Positions 17,394 through 27,531 of a stretch of DNA of 64,000 nt are shown here, piece by piece. Position 1 is the stretch's first letter; every line of letters starts with the position of its first letter. A model generated the notes under the pieces. That model ran no database searches. It had not been told where the DNA came from and saw only the letters and a program-made list of their open reading frames with translations. The DNA is from Thermoanaerobacterium thermosaccharolyticum DSM 571 (GTDB lineage: Bacteria; Bacillota; Thermoanaerobacteria; Thermoanaerobacterales; Thermoanaerobacteraceae): positions 664,001 through 728,000 of the forward strand of contig NC_014410.1 of the NCBI RefSeq assembly GCF_000145615.1. Direction: 5' to 3'. Position numbers and translations under genes: made by a program.

Positions 17394-18809
17394 ATGAAAC
17401 GGATAGTATTTCTAATTTTGACAGGATTGATTAGTATATTAATGTCAGCATGTTCTAGTAATAGTTCAAAAGTTTCATTAATATATCCAAAGGAGCCCCC
17501 GAAAGATGATCTGTATGATTCGTCTATAATAAATGATGAAGTAAAATGGGGACCAATGAATGTTCATGATCCATCAATTTTTAAAGATGGAGATTGGTAT
17601 TATATCTTTTCTACAGATGTAAAAGTAGGCGGCACACCACGTGCGGGAATACAAGTACGCAAATCTAAGGATTTAATTCATTGGCAATGGGTCGGATATG
17701 CTTTAGATGGAGTGCCAAAAGAAGCCGAAAAGTGGACTGGTGCAACAAATTTGTGGGCACCAGACGTTACTAAAATTGGTGATACGTATTATTTATATTA
17801 TGTAGCATCTACTTTTGGCACGAATCAATCATTTATAGGTTTGGCAACAAGTAAATCAATAGAAGGGCCTTGGCAAGATCAAGGAGCGGTATTTAAATCT
17901 CAACAAGGTGATGAATGGAATGCTTTAGATCCTAATATTGTATACGCTGCTGATGGTACAATGTGGATGGATTTTGGTTCATTTTTTGGTGGAATATACA
18001 TAGTACAGCTTGATCCAAAAACAGGAAAATTATTAAACAATGCTACACCAAAGCTAATTGCAAGGCGTAGTGGTGCAGATGCAATTGAGGGACCATATAT
18101 TATATACAATAAGCAACAGAAAAAATATTATTTATTCACATCTTTTGATTCGCTATTTAGTGACTATAATGTTAGAGTATCACGTTCTGATAATATAGAT
18201 GGACCATATATGGACTTTAATGGCAATTTAATGACAGATACAAACGTTGATAGTGGCACAAAAATCTTGGGAAGTTATAAATTTGATGGAAATGATGGTT
18301 GGATAGCACCGGGACATAATTCTGTACTAGTAGATGGAAATAATTATTATATTATCCATCATGCAAGAGGAGAAAAAGATACAAATTGGCCGTATCTTCA
18401 TGTAAGAAAAATATTGTGGTCAGACAATGGTTGGCCTATGGTTTCACCAGAACGTTATGCAGGAGAAACTGAGCAGCAAATAGATAAAAATGATATAATC
18501 GGGAAATGGGAAATTATAGAACTTGATAAAAATGTTAATTCTGAGATAACATCTACTAAGATTGAATTACTTAGAAATGGCAAAATTAACACAAATGATA
18601 GCAAAGATTATTGGAAGTTTAGTGGTAAAAATACAATCAAATTATATTTTTATGATCCAGACCATGTACAGAAAGGACAATATTGGATTGAAACAGCTAA
18701 AATTATTTCTGCTTGGGATTGGGAAAATTGGAATCCAACTTTAGTATTTACAGGCTACGATCAGACTGGTACAGCAATATGGGGTAAAATGGATAAAGAA
18801 TCTAAATAA
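17394..18809 (+). CDS. GH43 lipoprotein (arabinanase/arabinofuranosidase type)
   Basis: The only clearly exported enzyme of the hydrolase cluster. The signal peptide ends in a lipobox with Cys20 in LMSAC, so it should be anchored on the outer face of the membrane. The GH43 five-bladed propeller shows the catalytic base in VHDPSIF, the pKa-modulating Asp in LDPNIVY and the acid Glu in IEGPYII. A C-terminal domain of about 100 residues (from about 370, KNDIIGKWEIIEL) resembles the beta-barrel domain found after arabinanase-type GH43 modules. It probably makes short arabino-oligosaccharides for import. Product specificity cannot be read from sequence. Confidence 0.85.
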   Translation: MKRIVFLILTGLISILMSACSSNSSKVSLIYPKEPPKDDLYDSSIINDEVKWGPMNVHDPSIFKDGDWYYIFSTDVKVGGTPRAGIQVRKSKDLIHWQWVGYALDGVPKEAEKWTGATNLWAPDVTKIGDTYYLYYVASTFGTNQSFIGLATSKSIEGPWQDQGAVFKSQQGDEWNALDPNIVYAADGTMWMDFGSFFGGIYIVQLDPKTGKLLNNATPKLIARRSGADAIEGPYIIYNKQQKKYYLFTSFDSLFSDYNVRVSRSDNIDGPYMDFNGNLMTDTNVDSGTKILGSYKFDGNDGWIAPGHNSVLVDGNNYYIIHHARGEKDTNWPYLHVRKILWSDNGWPMVSPERYAGETEQQIDKNDIIGKWEIIELDKNVNSEITSTKIELLRNGKINTNDSKDYWKFSGKNTIKLYFYDPDHVQKGQYWIETAKIISAWDWENWNPTLVFTGYDQTGTAIWGKMDKESK

Positions 18810-18862
18810 TTGCTAATAAGTTTTTATCCAGATATAAAAGAGATAAAAAGTTTTATAGATTA

Positions 18863-18916
18863 GCAGGAATTTTTGATAGGATGTAGAATATAAATATTAT
18901 AAATGTACGTACATTT
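18863..18916 (+). promoter_or_regulatory. Sigma-H-type promoter plus AraR operator before araA
   Basis: GCAGGAATT (18863-18871), an 11-bp spacer and GTAGAAT (18883-18889) fit the sigma-H consensus exactly. The 16-bp perfect palindrome AAATGTACGTACATTT (18901-18916) follows 11 bp after the -10 element. It is the best of the three such operators in the window and precedes the araA-araB-araD operon, the expected AraR target. The transcript would start near 18896, inside or just before the operator. Confidence 0.72.
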
Positions 18917-18977
18917 AGAGTTATAGACAAATACATCCGAATGTATGACATTATTTAAATCCAAAGGAGTGATTATT

Positions 18978-20375
18978 GTGTACAAAGATGAAAGACCGAG
19001 GATAGGCTTTCTAGGTATTATGCAGGAGCTATACGACGATATGCTACCAGGTATTACCGAAAGGCAAGAGATGTATGCACAACAAGTTATAAACAGGTTA
19101 GGTGATATTGCTAATTTTTATTTTCCCGGTGCTGCTAAAAACAGAAATGATATAGAAAGGATAGTTAAAGAATTCAATGATAAAGATCTCGATGGGATAA
19201 TGATTGTCATGCTGACATACGGACCAGCTACAAATCTAGTTAATGCGTTAAGAAGCAATAGGCTTCCAATTATGCTTGCAAATATTCAGCCAGAAAGCAC
19301 TGTAACAGATGATTGGGATATGGGAGATTTGACGTACAATCAAGGTGTTCACGGTGCACAGGATACTTCAAACACTATCATGAGAATGGGTATAACTTGT
19401 CCAATCATAACAGAAGATTGGCATTCTGAGGAATATAAAGAGTTTGTGAATGATTGGGCTAAAGCTGTAAAGACGATAAAAGCTTTGAGAAATATGAAGA
19501 TTGCACAATTTGGAAGAATGCATGGCATGTATGACATAATGGGTGATGATGCGGCTTTTACCAGGAAAATAGGTCCGCAAATAAATCAGGAGTACATTGG
19601 CCAAGTTTACAGATATATGGAAGAAGCCACAGATGAAGAAATTGATAAGGTAATAGAGGAAAATAAGAAGAACTTTTATATAGATCCTAAATTAAGTGAT
19701 GAAAGCCACAGGTATGCTGCAAGGCTTCAAATGGGATTTAAGAAGTTGCTTGAAGATAAAGGATATGCAGGCTTTAGTGCTCATTTTGATGTTTTTAAAG
19801 GTGATGGGAGATTTAAACAGATACACATGATGGCAGCATCAAACTTGATGGCGGAAGGTTATGGCTATGCAGCAGAGGGTGATGTCGTCACTGCCAGCTT
19901 AGTTGCAGCAGGACATGTTTTGATAGGTAATGCTCACTTTACAGAAATGTACGCAATGGACTTTAAGAGAAATTCTATTTTGATGAGCCACATGGGAGAA
20001 GGTAATTGGAAAATTGCTAGGAAAGACAGGCCGATAAAATTGGTTGACAGAGAGCTTGGGATAGGGAAACTTGAAAATCCTCCAACAGTAGTGTTTATGG
20101 CTCAACCTGGTATTGCAACGCTTGCATCTCTTGTGTCTATAGAAGGTGAAAAATATAGATTAGTTGTATCAAGAGGAGAAATTTTAGACACTGAAGAAGT
20201 GAAGAATATAGAGATGCCTTATTTCCATTTTAAGCCTGAAAATGGAGTTAGAGCATGCTTAAATGGATGGCTTAAAAATGGTGGTACACATCATCAGTGT
20301 TTGACACTTGGTGACACTACTATGAGATGGAAATTGTTATGCGAGTTATTAGATATTGAGTATGTTGAAGTGTAA
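18978..20375 (+). CDS. araA: L-arabinose isomerase
   Basis: Converts L-arabinose to L-ribulose in the cytoplasm; Mn-dependent in this family. The 465-residue protein closely resembles, from memory, the thermophilic AraA of Thermoanaerobacter mathranii ([26 protein letters not shown]). Metal-site residues are expected in the stretches [19 protein letters not shown] and [13 protein letters not shown] 18978 is chosen because AAAGGAGTG lies at proper spacing; the frame from 18945 has no site and overlaps leader sequence. The gene sits directly after the promoter/operator module and only 13 bp before araB. Confidence 0.93.
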   Translation: MYKDERPRIGFLGIMQELYDDMLPGITERQEMYAQQVINRLGDIANFYFPGAAKNRNDIERIVKEFNDKDLDGIMIVMLTYGPATNLVNALRSNRLPIMLANIQPESTVTDDWDMGDLTYNQGVHGAQDTSNTIMRMGITCPIITEDWHSEEYKEFVNDWAKAVKTIKALRNMKIAQFGRMHGMYDIMGDDAAFTRKIGPQINQEYIGQVYRYMEEATDEEIDKVIEENKKNFYIDPKLSDESHRYAARLQMGFKKLLEDKGYAGFSAHFDVFKGDGRFKQIHMMAASNLMAEGYGYAAEGDVVTASLVAAGHVLIGNAHFTEMYAMDFKRNSILMSHMGEGNWKIARKDRPIKLVDRELGIGKLENPPTVVFMAQPGIATLASLVSIEGEKYRLVVSRGEILDTEEVKNIEMPYFHFKPENGVRACLNGWLKNGGTHHQCLTLGDTTMRWKLLCELLDIEYVEV

Positions 20376-20388
20376 AGGGGTTGATAAC

Positions 20389-22083
20389 ATGGCAAAATTT
20401 TCGATAGGTATTGATTATGGTACAGAATCTGCAAGAGCGTTGCTATTAAACCTTGAGACAGCAGAGGAAGTAGCTTCTTCGACTATGAACTATCCACACG
20501 GTGTGATGGATGAGAAGCTTCCAGATGGGACAGTATTGCCGCAGGATTGGGCATTAGAGCATCCCGATGATTATATTGAGGTTTTGAAAAAGATAATTCC
20601 AGATGTAATAAACCAATCTGGAATAAATAAAGATGATGTAGTGGGCATTGGTATAGACTTTACGGCATGCACGATGCTTCCCATAAAAAAAGATGGTACA
20701 CCTTTATGTGATTTACCAGAATATAAATCAAATCCACATGCGTATGTCAAGCTGTGGAAGCATCATGCAGCACAGCCTGAGGCAAATATGCTAAATAAAA
20801 TAGCATCTTTACGAGGCGAGGATTTCTTAGCAAGGTATGGTGGAAAGATTTCCTCTGAATGGCTGATACCGAAGATATGGCAGATTTTAAATGAAGCACC
20901 AGATGTCTATGAAGAGGCAGATAAATTCATAGAAGCAACTGACTGGGTCATATTGAAGCTTACTGGCAATGAAAGGAGAAATAGCTGTACAGCAGGCTAT
21001 AAAGCGATTTGGCATAAGAGAAAGGGATACCCGTCAAAGGAATTTTTTAAAGCGTTAGATGAACGGCTTGAAAATGTAGTAGATGAAAAGTTATCAAGAG
21101 ATATATATCCTTTAGGCACAAAAGCAGGTGAATTAACTGAGGAAATGGCAGAAATGATTGGTTTAAAACCAGGCATTGCTGTTGCTGTAGGCAATGTTGA
21201 TGCACATGTTTCACTGCCGGCAGTAGGTGTAGCATCTCCAGGCAAGATGGTAATGATAATGGGGACTTCTATTTGTCATGTGGTTCTAGGTGACAAGGAA
21301 GTTGAAGTGCCGGGCATGTGCGGAGTCGTTGAAGACGGAATAGTACCGGGATTTTATGGATATGAAGCTGGACAATCAGCAGTAGGTGATATATTTGCAT
21401 GGTTTGTAGACAATTGTGTACCAGAAGAGTATAGGAAAGAAGCAAAAGAAAGAAATATCTCTATACACGAGCTTTTAACAGAAAAAGCTTCAAAATTAAA
21501 ACCAGGGGAAAGCGGACTTCTTGCGCTTGATTGGCTGAATGGAAATAGATCTGTGCTTGTGGATGCAGATCTTACGGGTTTGATTTTAGGGTTGACACTT
21601 AGAACTAAACCTGAAGAAATCTATAGAGCTTTGATAGAATCAACCGCATACGGTACACGTATGATAATAGATACATTTAATGCATACGGCATAAAAATAG
21701 ATGAGCTTTACGCTTGTGGTGGACTCCCTGAAAAAAATCCAATGCTGATGCAGATATACTCTGATGTGACAAACTTAGAGATTAAAGTATCTAAATCAAA
21801 TCAAACGCCGGCATTAGGAGCGGCGATGTTTGGCGCAGTTGCAGCAGGAAAGGAAAATGGCGGTTTTGACAGTATATTTGAAGCAGCTAAAGTCATACCG
21901 AAGTTAAAAGACAAGACATTTAAACCTATTTCTGAAAATGTTGAAATATACGAGAAGCTATTTCAGGAATATAAACTCCTCCACGACTACTTTGGAAGAG
22001 GGGCAAATGATGTAATGAAGAGGCTAAAAAACATAAAAGAGGTGGTTTCAGATGTTAGAGCAACTAAAACAACGTGTATATAA
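20389..22083 (+). CDS. araB: L-ribulokinase
   Basis: FGGY-family kinase phosphorylating L-ribulose to L-ribulose 5-phosphate. It is 564 residues, the usual AraB length. The N-terminal phosphate-1 loop [13 protein letters not shown] and the C-terminal ATP-binding region near [11 protein letters not shown] are visible. ATG 20389 follows AAAGGGGTTGATAAC; the upstream in-frame codons overlap araA. The 3' end overlaps araD by 32 bases, an unusually long overlap that implies translational coupling. Confidence 0.94.
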   Translation: MAKFSIGIDYGTESARALLLNLETAEEVASSTMNYPHGVMDEKLPDGTVLPQDWALEHPDDYIEVLKKIIPDVINQSGINKDDVVGIGIDFTACTMLPIKKDGTPLCDLPEYKSNPHAYVKLWKHHAAQPEANMLNKIASLRGEDFLARYGGKISSEWLIPKIWQILNEAPDVYEEADKFIEATDWVILKLTGNERRNSCTAGYKAIWHKRKGYPSKEFFKALDERLENVVDEKLSRDIYPLGTKAGELTEEMAEMIGLKPGIAVAVGNVDAHVSLPAVGVASPGKMVMIMGTSICHVVLGDKEVEVPGMCGVVEDGIVPGFYGYEAGQSAVGDIFAWFVDNCVPEEYRKEAKERNISIHELLTEKASKLKPGESGLLALDWLNGNRSVLVDADLTGLILGLTLRTKPEEIYRALIESTAYGTRMIIDTFNAYGIKIDELYACGGLPEKNPMLMQIYSDVTNLEIKVSKSNQTPALGAAMFGAVAAGKENGGFDSIFEAAKVIPKLKDKTFKPISENVEIYEKLFQEYKLLHDYFGRGANDVMKRLKNIKEVVSDVRATKTTCI

Positions 22084-22693
22084 GATGAACATGATGCTTC
22101 CTAAAAACAATTTAGTGACAATGACAAGCGGCAATGTAAGCGGAAGAGATCCTGATACAGGTCTTGTCGTCATTAAGCCTAGCGGGGTTTTATACGATGA
22201 TATGACTCCAGATGACATGGTTGTTGTGGATTTAGATGGCAATGTTGTAGAGGGCAAGTTAAAGCCTTCTGTTGATACAGCAACACATCTATATGTTTAT
22301 AAACATAGGAATGATGTAAATGGCATTGTCCATACGCATTCACCGTATGCTACAAGTTTTGCAGCACTTGGCCGGTCAATACCAGTTTATCTTACTGCTA
22401 TTGCAGACGAATTTGGATGTGCCATCCCTGTAGGACCTTATGCCAAGATAGGTGGCGAAGAGATAGGCAAAGCCATTGTAGAATATATAGGGGAAAGTCC
22501 TGCAATACTGATGAAAAATCATGGGGTTTTCACAATAGGAAATACGCCGGAAGCAGCTTTAAAAGCCGCTGTTATGGTAGAAGATACGGCAAAAACTGTT
22601 CATCTAGCGTTGTTATTGGGCACTCCTGATGTTATACCAGATGAAGAAGTAAAAAGAGCACATGAAAGATATCTGACTAAATACGGCCAGTAA
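22052..22693 (+). CDS. araD: L-ribulose-5-phosphate 4-epimerase
   Basis: Class II aldolase-fold epimerase converting L-ribulose 5-phosphate to D-xylulose 5-phosphate, the entry to the pentose phosphate pathway. Zinc ligands are visible in VHTHSPYAT (about residues 92-100), and KNHGVFTIG carries the third histidine region. At 213 residues it is slightly short of the common 230, missing part of the C-terminal tail. The start ATG with GAGGTGG lies inside the end of araB. It completes the arabinose pathway together with araA and araB. Confidence 0.92.
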   Translation: MLEQLKQRVYKMNMMLPKNNLVTMTSGNVSGRDPDTGLVVIKPSGVLYDDMTPDDMVVVDLDGNVVEGKLKPSVDTATHLYVYKHRNDVNGIVHTHSPYATSFAALGRSIPVYLTAIADEFGCAIPVGPYAKIGGEEIGKAIVEYIGESPAILMKNHGVFTIGNTPEAALKAAVMVEDTAKTVHLALLLGTPDVIPDEEVKRAHERYLTKYGQ

Positions 22694-22757
22694 AAGAAAT
22701 AAAGGAAATTTGAAATTATGTAAAGATGGCAAAATCTATTTTAGAGGAGGATTTTAT

Positions 22758-24239
22758 ATGATAAACATACCAGAAGTTAAACTAGGAATTGTAGCTACCA
22801 GCAGGGATTGTTTTCCTATCACTTTAAGTGAGAAAAGAAGAGATGCGGTAGTAAAAGCTTGTACAGAAAAAGGCATATCTATAAAAGAAATTACGACAAC
22901 TGTAGAAAATGAAATAGATGCAATGAATGCACTGAAAGAGGTTTATGATTTAGGTGTAAATGCACTTGTCATATACCTTGGGAATTTTGGACCCGAAGGT
23001 CCTGAGACAATGCTGGCGCAGAAATTTGATGGTCCAGTGATGTTTGTTGCGGCGGCAGAGGAGACAAAAGACAATCTATACGATGGACGCGGTGACGCAT
23101 ATTGCGGAATGCTTAATGCTTCATATAACCTGAATTTGAGAAATTTGCGGGTGTATATACCAGAGTTTCCAGTTGGATATGCAGAAGAAATAGCTGATAT
23201 GATATCAGATTTTAAAGATATTTCAAGAGTAATATTAGGACTTAAAAAGTTAAAGATAATAAGCTTTGGACCGAGGCCACAGGACTTTCTCGCATGTAAT
23301 GCGCCTATAAAGCCTTTGTATGATTTAGGCATCGAGATAATGGAGAATTCCGAATTAGATCTTTTTGAAGCTTACAATAATCATAAAGATGATAAAAGGA
23401 TTCCAGATGTTATAAAAGACATGGAAAAAGAATTAGGTTCTGGCAATATGTTTGGTGGGATACTGCCGAAGCTTGCACAGTATGAACTTACATTAAAGGA
23501 TTGGGTAGAAAAAAACATAGGTGCATCAGAATTCGTAGTCTTTGCTAATAAGTGTTGGCCGGCATTTCAAACCCAATTTGGATTTGTACCATGCTTTGTA
23601 AATTCAAGGCTAGCAGCAAGCGGCATACCTGTGGCTTGTGAGACGGATATATATGGTGCACTTAGCGAATACATTATAACATGTGCCACAAATTTACCAG
23701 CAACACTACTAGATATCAACAATACTGTTCCGAAAGATATGTATGAAAGCAATAAAGATAAAATTGGTGATTACAAAAATAGTGATCTTTTTATGGGATT
23801 TCACTGTGGAAATACCAGCAGTTGCATGATGAAAAATTTTTCTATGAAGTATCAGCGCATAATGCATAGATTATTAGAGCCCGATAAAGAGCCGGATATA
23901 ACGAGAGGTACATTAGAAGGGACTATAAGACCAGGTGATATAACTCTATTTAGACTGCAAAGCACAGCAGATACAAAGCTTAGAAGTTACGTCGCAGAAG
24001 GTGAAGTGCTTGATATAGATCCTATGTCTTTTGGCAGCATTGGAGTATTTGCGGTAAGAGAGATGGCGCGCTTTTATCGGCATGTCTTGATAGAAAAGAA
24101 TTTTCCACATCATGTAGGTGTTGCATTTAAGCATGCTGGCAAAGTTTTGTACGCTGCTATGAAGCTTTTAGGCGTCGATGATGTTTCATTTAATCAACCA
24201 GCCACAATGTTATACAAGAATGAAAATCCATTTAAATAA
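22758..24239 (+). CDS. L-fucose/arabinose isomerase-family protein
   Basis: A 493-residue member of the FucI-like superfamily, placed as the fourth gene of the ara operon after araD. The C-terminal FucI-like domain is recognised by GFHCGNTSSCMMKN (about residues 345-358) and by the stretch RGTLEGTIRPGDITLFRL. It is not a duplicate of the adjacent araA, since the sequences differ throughout. It may isomerise L-fucose, which the GH29 enzyme would release, or another aldose. A second arabinose isomerase cannot be excluded. The start ATG follows TAGAGGAGG, and the longer frame from 22710 is not supported. A strong terminator follows. Confidence 0.75.
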   Translation: MINIPEVKLGIVATSRDCFPITLSEKRRDAVVKACTEKGISIKEITTTVENEIDAMNALKEVYDLGVNALVIYLGNFGPEGPETMLAQKFDGPVMFVAAAEETKDNLYDGRGDAYCGMLNASYNLNLRNLRVYIPEFPVGYAEEIADMISDFKDISRVILGLKKLKIISFGPRPQDFLACNAPIKPLYDLGIEIMENSELDLFEAYNNHKDDKRIPDVIKDMEKELGSGNMFGGILPKLAQYELTLKDWVEKNIGASEFVVFANKCWPAFQTQFGFVPCFVNSRLAASGIPVACETDIYGALSEYIITCATNLPATLLDINNTVPKDMYESNKDKIGDYKNSDLFMGFHCGNTSSCMMKNFSMKYQRIMHRLLEPDKEPDITRGTLEGTIRPGDITLFRLQSTADTKLRSYVAEGEVLDIDPMSFGSIGVFAVREMARFYRHVLIEKNFPHHVGVAFKHAGKVLYAAMKLLGVDDVSFNQPATMLYKNENPFK

Positions 24240-24246
24240 GATTTGC

Positions 24247-24290
24247 AAAATTATCACCTGTTAAGATAATTTCAGGTGATAATTTTATTT
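24247..24290 (+). terminator. Intrinsic terminator closing the ara operon
   Basis: Perfect 14-base arms AAAATTATCACCTG and CAGGTGATAATTTT with a 12-base loop, followed by ATTT. It lies directly after the isomerase-family gene and before araR, so araR-araM form a separate unit. Confidence 0.8.
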
Positions 24291-24433
24291 AACTATTGAA
24301 ATAAGTCTTTAAACTCTATAATTATTGACGAATATTTAATAAATATTTTGTCAGATTTGAGATTTAGTTATATATTGAGTAAGCGATATAATTATATATA
24401 GGTAGATATGATGGTGAGGGAGGATGTTCAATT

Positions 24434-25546
24434 TTGGAAGAGAATGTGCCAAAATATCAAATAGTTAAAGACTATATTACTAATTTAATTATAAAAAACA
24501 ATATCAATATAGATGATCCGCTGCCGACAGAAAGTGAACTTATGGAAAAGTTTGGTGTAAGCAGACATACTGTTAGGAAAGCACTTGATGACCTTGAAAA
24601 TGAAGGGTGGCTTTATAGAAAGCAAGGATTAGGGACGTTTTGCGCTGATAGGAATTCTGTAAAAAGTTATGATAATAAAAATATCGCAGTTATAACGACT
24701 TATATAAACGATTATATATTTCCTAGGATAATCAAAGGCATTGATCAGGTTTTGGCTAAGAATGGGTATTCAATATTGCTTTTCAATACAAATAACCGCA
24801 TTGAGACAGAAATGGATATATTAGAAAACATCCTTGCGAAAGACATCAGAGGATTGATCATAGAGCCTACAAAAAGTGCCTTGCCTCATATAAATTTGAA
24901 TTATTTTGATGAGTTAAAGAGCAGAGGAATTCCGTACATTTTTATTAACAGCTTTTATGAAGAATTGAATCCATCGTACATTATTCAGGACGATGAGGGA
25001 GGCGGGTATTTAGCGACAGATCACTTGATAAAGCTTGGACACAAAAATATTATCGGCATATTTAAAAGCGACGATAACCAGGGGCTTAATAGGTATAAAG
25101 GATATGTGAAAGCCTTAAGGGAACACAATATTAAAATCAAAGAGGACAACATAATCTTTTATACGACGGAAGAGATGAAGACAAAACCAAGGGAAAAAAT
25201 ATACGAGATATACTCGAAGTGGGTCAATAAACCGACGGCTATTGTCAGCTACAACGATCAAATCGCCATGTGGATCTTAGATCCGATAAGAGAATTAGGC
25301 TACAGTGTGCCTGATGATATTTCAATAGTAAGCTTTGATGATTCTGATTATGCAGAGCTCTCCAATGTAAAACTTACGTCCATCATACATCCTAAAGAAG
25401 AGATGGGAAGGCTTGCTGCTTCAACTTTGTTTGAACTTATAGGTAAAGGAAAGAAAGCTTTTAATAAGCCTGTGAATATATGTATAAAGCCTGAAATAAG
25501 AATCAGAAATTCCACTAAGGAGATCGAATTGGAGGAAGTGCTATGA
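24434..25546 (+). CDS. araR: AraR-type repressor (GntR HTH plus LacI-like sensor)
   Basis: Chimeric regulator of 370 residues. An N-terminal GntR winged helix (about residues 5-70, with ESELMEKFGVSRHTVRKALDDLE) is joined to a periplasmic-binding-protein-like effector domain (about 80-360, ending SIIHPKEEMGRLAA). This is the architecture of Bacillus AraR, which releases DNA on binding L-arabinose. TTG 24434 is taken as start with GGGAGGA nine bases upstream. No TGTACGTACA site was seen before this gene, so autoregulation is not evident. The likely targets are the three operators at 2517, 2684 and 18904. The gene overlaps araM by ATGA. Confidence 0.9.
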   Translation: MEENVPKYQIVKDYITNLIIKNNINIDDPLPTESELMEKFGVSRHTVRKALDDLENEGWLYRKQGLGTFCADRNSVKSYDNKNIAVITTYINDYIFPRIIKGIDQVLAKNGYSILLFNTNNRIETEMDILENILAKDIRGLIIEPTKSALPHINLNYFDELKSRGIPYIFINSFYEELNPSYIIQDDEGGGYLATDHLIKLGHKNIIGIFKSDDNQGLNRYKGYVKALREHNIKIKEDNIIFYTTEEMKTKPREKIYEIYSKWVNKPTAIVSYNDQIAMWILDPIRELGYSVPDDISIVSFDDSDYAELSNVKLTSIIHPKEEMGRLAASTLFELIGKGKKAFNKPVNICIKPEIRIRNSTKEIELEEVL

Positions 25547-26829
25547 ATGATGACATGATGATAAATGAGGTAAAAATTTGTAATAATGCCTTATATGATA
25601 TTCCAACTATTTTGAATAAGATAGGAATTAGCTCGTGTGTTATGCTTGTATGCGATAAAAATACTTATAAGGCTGCGGGTTCACTATTAAGAGATATATT
25701 GATAGATAAAAATTTTGACGTATTGTTATGTATGTTAAATAGGGAAGGCAATCTAATACCTGATGAAAGAGCAGTTGGAGAAGTGCTGACATCACTGGAA
25801 AACAAAGTTGAAATAATGATTGCTGTTGGCTCTGGCACGATAAACGATGTTGTCAAATTTGTAAGCAGCAAGACAAAAATACCATATGGTATTGTGGCAA
25901 CAGCCCCGTCAATGGATGGATATGCATCATCAGTATCTCCGCTTATAGTAAATGGATTCAAGCGGACGTATACTGCAACATATCCTGTGTTCATCGTGGG
26001 CGATACTAATATACTTAAAGATGCGCCTTATGACATGATAACATCTGGTTTTGGTGATATAATCGGCAAATTTACGTCGCTGTCTGATTGGTATATAGGC
26101 AGCGTCATAACAGAGGAAGAATATTCAAAAGAAATTGCAGAAGATACGAGAAAGTCTCTAAATGAGTGCATAGAAGTGAGTAAAAACTTAAAAAGCAAAG
26201 ATGAAAAAGCTATTAAAAAGTTAATGGGAGCATTGATATTGTCGGGACTTTCTATGCTTAAGTTTGGAAATTCAAGGCCTGCTTCGGGGGCAGAGCATCA
26301 TCTGTCACATTTCATCGAGATGAAAGAGCTTTTAAGCGGTGGCATTGAACACTCACATGGTGCAAAGGTAGGCATAATGACAAGAATTTCTGTCAGTTTA
26401 TTTAATGCTGTTTTTTCACTAAATGAGGATGAAGTTAAAAAATTGATGGAAGAAAGAAAACATGAAACAAAAGAAGAATTTGAATTCAGAATAAGAAAAA
26501 ACTTTGGACCGATGGCTGATGAGGTATTTAAAGATATTGATCATTATTACATTGATGAAGAACTGCGAAGAGTACGGCAAAAGCGCATACTTAAAAATTG
26601 GGATACGATGAAAAAATGGGTATCAGAAAATGTGCCATCAAGTGATTATATAGATGAGCTTTTAAATGATGTTGAAGCGCCGTCTGATATATCTTATTTA
26701 GGTTTGCAAAAAAGCGAACTTAAAAATATTTTGATGAATGCGAAAGAGATGAGGAAAAGATATACAATATTGAGACTTGCAGAAGATATAAACTTAGATA
26801 GAATATTAGATTTAGCAATAAAGAATTGA
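25543..26829 (+). CDS. araM: Glycerol-1-phosphate dehydrogenase family protein
   Basis: 428-residue iron-type dehydrogenase fold. The nucleotide-binding region is seen as IMIAVGSGTINDVVKF (about residues 86-101), and metal-ligand histidines are expected in AEHHLSHFIEM and GIEHSHGAKVG. B. subtilis AraM (EgsA) makes sn-glycerol 1-phosphate, and its gene lies in the ara operon there too, although its link with arabinose metabolism is unclear. Here it is translationally coupled to araR through an ATGA overlap rather than lying in the catabolic operon. The enzymatic call is by family resemblance. Confidence 0.85.
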   Translation: MNDDMMINEVKICNNALYDIPTILNKIGISSCVMLVCDKNTYKAAGSLLRDILIDKNFDVLLCMLNREGNLIPDERAVGEVLTSLENKVEIMIAVGSGTINDVVKFVSSKTKIPYGIVATAPSMDGYASSVSPLIVNGFKRTYTATYPVFIVGDTNILKDAPYDMITSGFGDIIGKFTSLSDWYIGSVITEEEYSKEIAEDTRKSLNECIEVSKNLKSKDEKAIKKLMGALILSGLSMLKFGNSRPASGAEHHLSHFIEMKELLSGGIEHSHGAKVGIMTRISVSLFNAVFSLNEDEVKKLMEERKHETKEEFEFRIRKNFGPMADEVFKDIDHYYIDEELRRVRQKRILKNWDTMKKWVSENVPSSDYIDELLNDVEAPSDISYLGLQKSELKNILMNAKEMRKRYTILRLAEDINLDRILDLAIKN

Positions 26830-26858
26830 GGGCTTATTTGCCTCAATTCTTTATTTTT
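26821..26858 (+). terminator. Intrinsic terminator overlapping the araM stop
   Basis: Arms AAGAATTGAGG and CCTCAATTCTT are perfect 11-mers around a 9-base loop, followed by TATTTTTT. The left arm contains the araM stop codon. Confidence 0.85.
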
Positions 26859-26888
26859 TATATTCTGCTTGTGATAACAGAGCTTAAA

Positions 26889-27191
26889 AGTACTATAGAC
26901 ACATTGACAGAAGTAAAGCAATTGTAAGTGAAATTTTACTGTCATCAAATTATGATAGGGAACATATATTAAGAATAGCTGCATTAATAAAAAATGGTAT
27001 TATACATCCGATTGTGCTGACAATAATGAAAAATCGTTAAGGAAGCTTTAAAATCTATAATGCCATTAGGTGTGGATGATGATTATATATTATCAGGTGA
27101 TGGTAAGGAATCTATGGAAAGAGTAGCTTATGAATTAGGCATAGATAAAATATACAGTTCTGCTGCACTGGAAGGTAAAAAATTTTTGTAG
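26889..27191 (+). pseudogene. Remnant of a heavy-metal (P1B) P-type ATPase
   Basis: The 408-bp gap after araM holds protein-like text split over frames. DTLTE runs, after a one-base loss, into KAIVSEILLSSNYDREHILRIAA and KNGIIHPIVLTIMK, the segment that follows the DKTGTLT phosphorylation loop and ends at the HP motif of P1B ATPases. After an internal deletion the frame IVKEALKSIMPLG continues to YILSGDGKESMERVAYELG and IDKIYS, the hinge region around the usual TGD. It ends at TAG 27189-27191. Catalytic Asp, membrane part and most of the ATP-binding domain are gone, so it is non-functional. Confidence 0.7.
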
Positions 27192-27237
27192 AAAATATGA
27201 AAAAAAGTTTATAAATATTCATCAAGGAGGATTTCTG

Positions 27238-27465
27238 ATGGAAGAAATGAGGAAAAGATTCGAAGAAGCTTCGAAAATATTACGTCAGACGGTTGATATA
27301 TCTTTTGCAGAGTACGCGAAGGATAAGTCTACGAAAAATGAAATTGTAAAATTATGGCAAGAAACTATTAACGATTTTTTGCAATATGCTGTAAAGATGA
27401 GCGAAAAGCATCAAGCTAAAGATTTATATAAATCTATTGCAAGAACACTCATATTTGGTAAATAG
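27238..27465 (+). CDS. Small conserved-looking protein, function unknown
   Basis: 75 residues, starting at ATG behind a strong AAGGAGG. It is entirely charged and helical in appearance, without a membrane segment or signal peptide. It lies between the ATPase remnant and a small membrane protein, so the two small genes may once have served the lost metal pump; that is inference from position only. I do not recognise the family. Confidence 0.6.
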   Translation: MEEMRKRFEEASKILRQTVDISFAEYAKDKSTKNEIVKLWQETINDFLQYAVKMSEKHQAKDLYKSIARTLIFGK

Positions 27466-27531
27466 CGATTTAATATTATACTGTAAACGGGATAAAATAA
27501 TAAAAGAACCTATGAAGGGAGGAAAACTTCA

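Noticed and set aside
19349-19604. Antisense open frames inside araA and many other genes
   Set aside because: They lie within strongly supported genes, lack ribosome sites and have unnatural composition, so they are shadows of the real frames.
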